NCBI GenBank assembly: GCA_036417435.1
Contig: CM070899.1
Span: 149,434,237 to 149,498,236 of the forward strand
DNA: 64,000 nucleotides
Direction: 5' to 3'
Source of the DNA: Inia geoffrensis
Lineage: Eukaryota; Chordata; Mammalia; Artiodactyla; Iniidae
Every line of letters starts with the position of its first letter. Within the stretch, counting starts at the first letter, position 1. Under the pieces are notes generated by a model that was not told the origin of the DNA, made no database searches, and saw nothing but the letters and a program-made list of their open reading frames with translations. The translations under genes and the position numbers were made by a program. Positions 56,130-64,000 of the stretch are shown here, one piece after another.

Positions 56130-56929
56130 TATTAATAGCAAATTTCTCTCCATCATGCCTCAGGTGGTCTTACAGGGAATATGTGCAAGACATGGGCCCT
56201 GCCCTCAAAGCAGGCACAAATCTACCATAGGCAACTTTCCAAGGAAGCAGGTCTTTAGAGAGGCACGAGGTGGCTGTGGGGAGGGAAGACTTCCTGGAGG
56301 AGATGGCACAGAGGACAGAATAAAATGAACAGACAGTACAATGAGAGGAATTTAAGAATCAGGGGCGGGAAGGGACGTAAAGATCATGAGTCCAACCCCC
56401 TGTTCCCACACTTAAGTGGAAACCTGCTCCACACAGGTCTGTCTTGTTTGCCCAGTTCCAGGGATGAGTCGAAACCACACCCGGGAGGCAGCGCTTTCCC
56501 TCTGCCAACAACTCGGAATTAGAAATTTCTTGTGCTCAAAGTGGAGGAAGCTCTAGCGTAGGCTTTCTGGACTGCCAAAATGATTAAATGCAGACCTCTG
56601 AGGGGAAGAGAGATTATGGGGTTACAAACAGGGTAAGTGACCATGGTTTGGGGTGGCTTTGGTCGTCACCTGTCAAAAGCAAGGACCGGTCCAGATGCCC
56701 AGATGACATCCCGGCTACACCAGCCTTGTGCCCCACGTGTTACACACATGTCATCCATGATCTGTATTTCCAACCCAGGCTGTGGTCCAACTGCTGCTGA
56801 GGACGGCGGAACACACCCAGGACAGTCAGTGTGGTGCTGAGGGCAGAGCAGTGGGTGGGGCAGGGGGTCCTCTTCTCTCCATCCCACACCACTGTCCCAA
56901 TTCAGACTCTCACTGCCTCTTCTGTAGGC
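56130..56929. other. Unassigned non-coding DNA
   Basis: No gene or repeat recognised. Frames at 56588-56800, 56637-56840 and 56666-56995 overlap on both strands and have no homology. Confidence 0.35.
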
Positions 56930-57400
56930 AACTATGAGGATCTCTACCTGGTTCCAACAGTCATCATCATTCCACGCCGAGCCCTTCCCTCGCACTACTG
57001 CCAGATTAATCCCCCGCGGCTGCTCCCCAGCTCAAAACCCACCCAGAAATCCCTACTGCACGCAAAGCGAGCTTCCAACTTATCAGCCCAGCATGCAAAA
57101 CTCTCCATTATCTGACCCCGGCTCTTCCCCTAGCCCCACCCTCGTCTCCAGATGTATAGAAATGTCTGATGTCTCCCATATATGCCCCATACTTTCCCCC
57201 CTTCCTGTCTTTGCTCAAGTAATGCCCTCTATGGCAGTCTCTCTCCTCTACATCTCCACATATCCAGATTCTACCCACACTCCAAGGTGATGCCTGTGCT
57301 GGTCACCCATTCAGAAGTGAGCCCTCTCTCCTCTGGCTTTCATTTGTATCTTTCCTATCGAAGTTAGCATCTTCAATCTGTCCTAATTATTAGTGATTCT
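56930..57400 (+). repeat. L2 LINE 3' fragment, sense
   Basis: 'acttatcagcccagcatgca', 'cttcctgtctttgctcaagt', 'aatgccctctatggcagtct' and 'cccacactccaaggtgatgc' follow the L2 3' region in which trade-like C/T-rich coding sequence ends. Confidence 0.6.
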
Positions 57401-58074
57401 AGAGGGCGAGCCTTGTAGACTCATCCTGGAGGCCAGGGACGATGACATTCGCATCTGCCTGCACACTGTAACCATGACTACTAGTTGATGAAGGTTCAGG
57501 ACACACCCTTTGACACACATCAACTATGTGTCCTCAAGTAAGTCACAGTCGAAAGCCTCAGTTTCTTATCTGTAGAATGGGGCTAAGAATACCTTCCCAG
57601 GGCCATTTGTCAATCCCAAAGCTAATGAAAAGAATCCTACACTCCACAACAAAACTGGTGATTAAAGGTGCAACCAGCAGACAGACCTGTAGGGAAGGTA
57701 TGTGGGATGAAACAGAAAGAACCCAAATGTGGCTGTCTCTGTTCCCTCACCCGGAAGCTGGCAAAGTCCACTGCCTTCCTAAAGCTGGTGTTCCAGAAGG
57801 TGGGGCAGGGGACTACAGGGAAGCTTCACTTTATCCCCCTTCTGGAGATCCCTGTCCATCTGCCCATCCCTCAGAAAGATGATGGAACCGCTTCCACTGC
57901 TGGAAGCCCTGTCCTGGTCCCTTACCTATCCCCCCACATCCCCCCCTCCCCCTTCCCTCCCCACCCAGGGCCCCAGGCCGTGTCTGCCTCCTGCTGGGGC
58001 ACTTGGGCTCCCCAGGCAGCAACACCAAGGTGCTTACTCTCCCCGCCTGAGCAGCCCAGACTCTGAAATTACCC
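57401..58074. other. Unassigned non-coding DNA
   Basis: A short MIR-like core at 57530-57600 ('cctcagtttcttatctgtag', 'aatggggctaagaatacctt') lies at the left. The rest, including the overlapping frames at 57526-57882 and 57668-58066, is unassigned. Confidence 0.4.
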
Positions 58075-58310
58075 CCTGTCTGTTAATTGCTTGTTGCTAT
58101 CTCTCCCTCTCTGTAGGACTATCACTGCCAGCAATTAGCACAAAGATCCTTTCCCACTCTAGTTAAGATCCCAAGCTGCAGTTAAATGCTCCCAGATCCC
58201 ATTTAAATTATTCCAAATGCAATTCATTCTGGCTCATTAAATAATTCCAGGGCTGGCTTTTGTTGCTTTTACCACCTTAGAAATCTCTTTTTCCAGAAAA
58301 GAAAAAAAAA
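58075..58310. promoter_or_regulatory. Candidate conserved non-coding element
   Basis: Unique sequence with repeated AATT/TTAA cores: 'ctgttaattgcttgttgcta', 'gccagcaattagcacaaaga', 'ccatttaaattattccaaat', 'tcattaaataattccagggc'. Abrupt change from the C-rich DNA on its left. Regulatory role is inference. Confidence 0.27.
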
Positions 58311-58799
58311 AAAGAAAAAATGAGGGAAGTTTGATAGCGGGAGAAGGGTCTGGTCTGGGAGAGGGAAGGAGAAGGTTTTCTGTCCCGGCCTCTCCAGACC
58401 CTTGTTCTGCGTTTCACTCCCTCCCTCTGGCTGCCATCCTCGCTCCTTTGCTCCTTTTTTTCTCGGAAATGACTTCACCTGACAGCTATGGATTTAGAGC
58501 TTTTTTGCCAATTACTTATGCCCAGTGAGAAAATAGGTTTTTAATGTCTGTTTTTGTTCCGCCCAGACTGGCTACCTCACCGTGAAGTAAGCCCACAGCC
58601 CTCTCTCCCCAGCAGGCTGTGCTCATAGCCCAAGCTGCCCAGGCTGGGAGGACAGGGTGAGGACTGCTGGAAGGGGCCGGGGGTGGGGCAGGACAGAGGC
58701 TCGGGTCCGGGAGCAGCACCCAGGCTACTGCGTTACTGAGAGTGTACCAGCCCATGGGATCCACATCCTCACACTGCCCAGTTCAACACTCATTCATTC

Positions 58800-59040
58800 A
58801 TTCTTCATTCATTATGCAGATTTACTGAGCACTTACTATCTGCCAGGTACCAGGAGAGCATTTTGCATGTATTAATTTGCTAAATCCTTGGAAAAACCCT
58901 GTAAGATAGATGCTATCCTGAAGGTGGTTTTACGGGGAGTGAAATTAAGCCTCCAGAGAAGCTTAATAAATCACCCCAAATCACACAACTATAAATGCCT
59001 AACTTGGGGCTTGAACTCAGACACTGCTCTTCCTAGACAC
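58800..59040 (-). repeat. MIR SINE, antisense
   Basis: 'tttactgagcacttactatc', 'tgccaggtaccaggagagca', 'agtgaaattaagcctccaga' and 'gggcttgaactcagacactg' in antisense MIR order, nearly full length; preceded by a CATT run. Confidence 0.85.
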
Positions 59041-59164
59041 ACGTAACCACTCCAGTGCCCCAGCCTTGTCCTTGGTGAGCTCCTTCCCTGGCACAGCTGC
59101 AGAGGCCTCGGCAAGCCGAGGTCCCTGCCATGTCACAGCTCATGTTCTACTTCAGGAGACAAAT

Positions 59165-60170
59165 ACTTAAAACTATTTTTCTATAACGTGGCACATGGTC
59201 TGGTAAGGACTATGATCAAAGTCTGTGCAAAGTGCTGTGGAACTCAGCGACCAGAGCCATCCATTCTGCCCGGGGAGCGAGAAGGCAGGTTGGGAGGGGC
59301 TACAAGAGAAGGCAGCCTGTCATCCAGGCTTGGCAGGCTAAGGAGGAACTCATCAGATGAAGGAGAGGGGGAAGGGCATTCCTGGGAAAGGGAACAGCAT
59401 GTGCCAATGCTCAGGGGCTTGAAAGGGCCTGACATAATTAGGTAGCATAGTCCCAGGCAAGACACGAGTGAGTGTGGCAGGTGATTTGGTGCATAAATAT
59501 TGTTCTAGAGCAGAGGTTCTCAACTGGGGGGGGGAGGGTGATGGTGGCGATTTGCTCCACCCCCGCTCCAGCCCCCCAGTGGACTTTGTCTGGAGACGTT
59601 TGGACCAATGTCTGGAGACATTTTTGGTTGTCACAACTGGATTAGGAGGTGGAACTGGCATCTAGGGAATAAAAGCCAGGGATGTGGTTAAACATTGTAT
59701 GATATGCAGGAAACCCCCACAGTAAGGAATTATTCAGCCCCCAAATCTCAATAGAGCCAAGGTGGAGAAATCCCCGTCCAGAGGAGTGATGGTGCCATGG
59801 CACTCAGAGCAAAGCAAAATCAATTCTAGTTAAAGAAATTAGAAAAGAGTTCATGGAGAAGGGGCATTTGAGCAGCTCTCAAAAATCGGTAGGGTGTACA
59901 TGTGGGGACGGAGGCAAAGACATCCCCAGCAAAGGAGAGAGCATGAGCAGGACCTAGAAGGTGGAAAGTGAAGGGTGTATTCAAGGAACTGTCCAGTTGG
60001 CCATGTACCTCGTGAGAAGCAGGCAAGAGAAAGGGGCTGGATAATTAGTTTAGGGTTAGATCTTCATGAGCCTTAAAGCACTGAGAGTGATTCGGGAATG
60101 CATTAGGGAGCCATGGAAGGGCTTTGAGCACCAAGAGACAGGATCGGAGATACACGTTAATTTCTCAGGC
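59165..60170 (-). repeat. L2 LINE, antisense, split by MER20
   Basis: 59165-59505 ('aaagtgctgtggaactcagc', 'gggaaagggaacagcatgtg') and 59776-60170 ('atttgagcagctctcaaaaa', 'gaacctagaaggtgg'-like spacing, 'gattcgggaatgcattaggg', 'agccatggaagggctttgag') follow the antisense L2 order. The interrupting MER20 is younger than the L2. Confidence 0.7.
59511..59775 (+). repeat. MER20-type hAT-Charlie transposon
   Basis: 'cagaggttctcaactggggg', 'tgtctggagacatttttggt', 'aaaagccagggatgtggtta' and 'agccaaggtggagaaatcc'. The phrase around 'tctggagacgtttggaccaa' precedes a second 'tctggagacattt', an internal partial duplication. Confidence 0.8.
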
Positions 60171-60659
60171 TCTAATTAATTAATCAGGCAATGCGGGTAG
60201 AGGCTGGAGGAAGGGAGACCAGTGAGGAGGCTGTTTCTCTGTTCCTGGCAGGAGTTTCTGCCAACCTGACCTCAGATAGTGGCAGCCACAATGAGAAGGA
60301 GAGAACAGTCCCCTGAGACTCCCAAGGGAGAGGAGGATTGGGAACTGCAAGACCTGGCCCCTGACTGCCGCCATGAGAGGATATGGAGGAGGAGAGGAGG
60401 GTTGAGTGGGGAATCCTCATATCTGGGGAGCAGTGAGCAACGCAGGCCACAAAGTGAAGGGAGCTGAGGGAGCCTGGAGGGATGCTTCCCACTGACCATG
60501 AGCCACTGCTGCTGGGAGAAAGCTGTCAAGTGGGCAACACCCACATCTGCAGTCACAAACGTGGTACAAAGGGTGGAGCCAGGAAGATGGAGCAGGAAGG
60601 ACAGCTTGGAAGGGCTTGAACAGCATCGCCTTGGCAGAGGAAAGCAAAGACAGAGCATC
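60171..60659. other. Unassigned non-coding DNA
   Basis: No gene or repeat recognised; the 128-codon minus frame at 60272-60658 is opposed by plus frames in the same interval. Confidence 0.35.
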
Positions 60660-61015
60660 TGGCTCTACTTGTTGATGATGTTGATGGTGACGGTAATAAT
60701 AATAGCAGTTACCTGACATAATCACACTACTAAACTATATAAAATAGATAACTAATAAGACCCCACTGTATAGCACAGGGAACTCTACTCAATACTCTGT
60801 AATGACCTATATGGGAAAAGAATCTAAAAGAGAATGGATATATGTATATGTATAACTGATTCACTTTGCTGTACAGCAGAAACTAACACAACACTGTAAA
60901 TCCACTCTACTCCAATAAAAATTAATTTAAAAAAATAGCAATTACCATTTATTGGGAGTTTACTCTGTGCCAGGCCTGGTGCTAAACATATAACACAAGA
61001 CTGAGCCATAGCTGA
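60660..61015 (-). repeat. MIR SINE, antisense, split by a LINE-1
   Basis: 60660-60713 and 60947-61015 are the two sides of one insertion site; the right side reads 'atttattgggagtttactct' and 'gtgccaggcctggtgctaaa', antisense MIR. A LINE-1 3' end lies between. Confidence 0.65.
60714..60933 (+). mobile_element. LINE-1 3' end, strongly 5'-truncated
   Basis: 'gaccccactgtatagcacag', 'tctgtaatgacctatatggg', 'atgtataactgattcacttt', 'gctgtacagcagaaactaac' and the tail after 'ctccaataaaaattaattta' are a cetartiodactyl L1 3' end of a subfamily different from the 51309 copy. Target duplication AATAGCAGTTACC at 60701-60713 and AATAGCAATTACC at 60934-60946 (12 of 13). Confidence 0.92.
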
Positions 61016-62859
61016 GCCTCATTTTACCCACCAGACAGTTCTCTAGGAGGTACAAAACCCAAGCTCCTGTCAATTAATTTAAAATTTAAATGTAATTTGA
61101 TATTTTAATTTGTTAAGACAGGCATGCATTACTTTGGCAATTAAAAATACAAGGAGTTTTTTAAAAATGGAAACCAAGATTTATGCACAAATATACTCAT
61201 TATAGTATTTTCTAGAATAGCAATGTGTTTGTCATCAGTGGAACACCAACTACACATCAGGCACTGCACGGGGTGTTTTACATGAAAACAAACAAGTATT
61301 TTCTTTGAAAAAAAAAGAGGAGACTTTGCTTTTAATGGACTGGCGTATAGTAGCAGTTCAATAAAATGTGTTGAATGAATTATTAAATTTATCCCAAGTA
61401 GAACAGAAGGGCCCCTGACTGGGACTGGGCCTTAGGAATAAACAAGAAACCTCAGATATGAATCTGAGGGCTGAATCATACTGGGCTTGTCTCTGAAATG
61501 AGTAGACGTGGGTGATGGAAGTGGGGCTACGGCTGCTTCAATCCCTCCTGCTCCATATCATAACCAGGAGCTAGGGGAGCTGAGTCTGTGACAGAGGAAC
61601 AATGTCCCAGCTGGGAGTCAGGCAGAGGGACACTGGGGAGAGGACCCAGGAAAGGCAGACAGGTGAAATCTTCTGTGAGGTATGGGGCGTTTTATGAAGG
61701 AGTGCTGTAGGACTCATTGATGGCCCCCAAGATCTCAGAGGCCTACAATAGCAAGCATGTCTTTGTCACTCATGAGTCAGGGGGTGGCCTAGGCGTAGCT
61801 CTGCTCCACCTGTCTCTCACCTGCCTCCCGGGAGCAGTGAGCTGGCCGGCCGGGTTTTTCTCAGGGCCACGGCAGATGCTCACGACGACAAGATGAGCCA
61901 CACAAGGCATTCCTAGCTCCATCTTACACCAGGTCTGCTAATATCCAACCAGCCAAAGCAAGTCATGTGGCTGAGCCGAAAGTCAAGTGGCAGGGAAATA
62001 TATTTGCCCTTTTATGGGGGGAATTACCAAGCTTCATAGCAAGGGACCTAGATATATGCCCGGGTAGAGGACTGTGGGCAATAATCAGCCATGCAGCCTC
62101 AGCCCAAAGCGATTTGCAATTTCCTTGTCTCATATACCAACTATGCTCAAAGAGGGCCATGTTGTAAGCTAAGAGGTGCCCCTTGTGATGGATGAATGCT
62201 CTCTCCCCTGAAATACGGAACAGGAGTCACGGGAGAGAAGTAGGGTGTAGGGAGAACACTGGCCTATGGGCTGGAAGCCTTGGGTCTTTTCATTGCTCTT
62301 AGCGTTCAACCTACTGAGCTTCAGCTCCATTTGACACGGAGCTGACCCTAACTTTAAACTCTGACACCGTAGGTGACCTTTCCTTCATAAAATTCTTTCC
62401 CTCTTTCCAGAACATCATTCTCTTACTCTTTTCATCCTGTCCCCCAACCCCTAACCCAAGTAGGCCCTTCTCAGTTTCCTTTGGAGGTTTTTCTTCCACC
62501 ACCTACCCCTGAAATACTGGTGCCCTTCAGGATGCTGCCTTAGACTTCACTTCTCACTCCACACCACAGATGAGCTTCACAATACCTACAAACTCCAAGA
62601 AAGTTATTTAAACTCTTTGAACTTTTCTCTGCTTGTAGATTTCTGAATTGAGGGTTCCCAGGTTTCATACGATCCATGGAGGGGTTCAGGATTGCCAGTA
62701 GGCTCCAACCACTGCTGTGTACTCTTCCTGCTTGATTCTCATCCTCCTTCAGGCTTTGACCATCACGTATGCCCTGATGGCTCCTAATCTTTATTCCACC
62801 CAAACCTCTCACCTCTCTCCACACAGCTACCCACTCAGTCCCACAGGCACCTCAAAACA
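61016..62859. other. Mostly unassigned non-coding DNA
   Basis: L2-like 3' tail near 61345-61390 ('gtagcagttcaataaaatgt'). An AP-1-like TGAGTCA lies within the palindromic ACTCATGAGT at about 61768-61778. No gene recognised. Confidence 0.4.
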
Positions 62860-63630
62860 AATCCATGGCAGGTAAGGCAGCACAAGTTGTCTCCTCTCCT
62901 CATGGATTCTCAAACCCAATGACCTCATCATATTGCCCTGTCTTCTGCACAGACTTCACAAAGTTGGGTCTGCTTTCTGTCTTGCTTTCCAGTTATTTCT
63001 TGAATCCATATCTTCCCCTCCACTGCAGCTATCCTCCCTCATTGAGGGCCCCAACATCTCTTATCTGAATATTCTTCCAGCTGCTTTACTTCACTCCAGT
63101 CTCCCCAGTCCATTCTCCTCCGTGACATCAGTGGTTCCTTCTAAAATCCAAATAGGGTGTACAAATCTCCTGCCTACATTGTACCCAGGGTCCCCACTGC
63201 TTGCAGGAAAAGGTGCAAAGTTCTTGGTGGGCCCCAGAAGCTCATCATGAGCTGATTCCCATCTACCAACCCCATGACTCCCAAGAAACCCCACGGCCCG
63301 TGATTTGCGGTTCCCAGAGCACACCCTGCTCCCTCTCACGTTGAGATGTTTATGTGGCCCCCCCCTTACCCTGCTCCTGAGCTCTCAGCCTTCCTGTAAG
63401 AGTGAGCTTCAACATTACCTCCTCCAAGGAAGCATTCCTGGACCCCAGGCTGGATAGGTATCCCTCTCTGAGCTCTAATAGAGCCAAGGAACTCTTCTGT
63501 CAAAGCTCCAATGAGGTTGTACTGCCCACTAACTTATAAATATCACATGAACAGGAATATTGTTTTTGCCTCCAAAGGCTTTATAATACATGATACGACA
63601 GCAGGTATTCTATGAATGTTTGCTGAATTA
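62860..63630 (+). repeat. L2 LINE 3' region, sense
   Basis: 'ttctaaaatccaaatagggt', 'gtgagcttcaacattacctc', 'ctccaaggaagcattcctgg' and the tail 'tatgaatgtttgctgaatta' with AATGA/ATTAA units match L2 3' sequence. Overlapping frames here are not called. Confidence 0.65.
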
Positions 63631-63664
63631 ATGAATAATTAAATAACAGATGAACAGATGAAAT

Positions 63665-63800
63665 GTTAGTGGTACCACTTACTGGTCCTGTGATGTTGGG
63701 TAAATCTTGTAACTCCTAGGGGTTTTATCTTTCTCATCTGTAAACCAGAAATAATAGTCTAAATATTAACACTGAACAATGAATGGTGCCCCATTCACAC
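63665..63800 (+). repeat. MIR SINE fragment, sense
   Basis: 'ttactggtcctgtgatgttg', 'ggtaaatcttgtaactccta' and 'tttctcatctgtaaaccaga' follow the MIR core in sense orientation. Confidence 0.7.
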
Positions 63801-64000
63801 AACTGAGAATTACATAAGCAAAAAGTGTTTATCAAGACCATGTAATAACATGGAAAATGCATATGATGTTAAAGTGAAACAAGCAGGATGGAAAAATAAT
63901 TGAGACAGTGCAATTACAACTATACCAAAAGAACAATCACACACACATGCACGTTCACACAACGAAAGACTGGAGAGACATGTACTGACATTCATCCTTG

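Noticed and set aside
57526..58066. Two overlapping frames of 118 and 132 codons
   Set aside because: No homology, different frames over the same C-rich DNA, no splice or start context.
61768..61778. AP-1-like site TGAGTCA within palindromic ACTCATGAGT
   Set aside because: A single short motif is expected by chance in 64 kb; no supporting context.

Overview
The window reads as non-coding nuclear DNA from a cetacean (whale or dolphin). The main evidence is a set of tRNA-derived SINEs of the CHR family (recognisable 'ggcttccctggtggcgcagtgg' heads, A-rich tails, target-site duplications) at about 181, 5467, 26549, 41250, 41573 and 55925, together with 3' ends of LINE-1 of the cetartiodactyl type at 9295-9670, 51309-52440 and 60714-60933. 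Older layers shared by most placental mammals (MIR, L2, MER5A, MER20, MaLR/MLT1 LTRs, old L1) fill much of the rest. Species and chromosome cannot be read from the sequence.

No functional protein-coding gene, exon chain, rRNA or CRISPR array could be supported. The longest open frames are short, lack family resemblance, are often low-complexity, or lie inside repeats. The only frames with recognisable protein homology are relics: LINE-1 ORF2 C-terminus (51499-52047), L2 reverse-transcriptase remnants (53263-53644 minus strand; plus-strand copies near 27.6 and 40.7 kb) and a nuclear copy of mitochondrial DNA (NUMT).

Layout: 0-5 kb holds a MIR split by a SINE, MER5A/MER20 relics and an LTR-like segment ending in tRNA-Glu-like sequence. 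5-9.3 kb holds an old L1 interrupted by a SINE, then mostly unique DNA. 9.3-14.2 kb holds a young-looking antisense L1, a TATA-containing GC-rich segment, several MIRs, a 650-bp degenerate tetranucleotide array and a nested L2/MER20/MLT1/MIR cluster. 14-29 kb is mostly unique DNA with MLT1 LTRs at 22.9-24.0 kb, a perfect palindrome at 20.06 kb and L2 at 27.6 kb. 29.9-30.4 kb is an LTR-like element containing a long TA/GA microsatellite. 38.63-40.24 kb is the NUMT (COX1 3' end, tRNA-Ser, tRNA-Asp, COX2, tRNA-Lys, ATP8, start of ATP6). 40.7-43.4 kb holds L2 plus an old L1 into which two SINEs inserted successively at one site. 50.2-53.6 kb holds a hAT transposon with intact 8-bp duplication and a long L2 broken by an L1 and an MLT1 LTR. 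54-64 kb is unique DNA with scattered MIR/L2/MER20/L1/SINE copies.

The most informative items are the NUMT with a direct repeat at its ends and a fold-back palindrome at its 5' junction, the triple target duplication around the tandem SINEs, the internally duplicated simple-repeat array, the palindrome at 20.06 kb, and several homeobox-site-rich unique segments that are candidate regulatory elements. I found no new enzymatic or defence system here.
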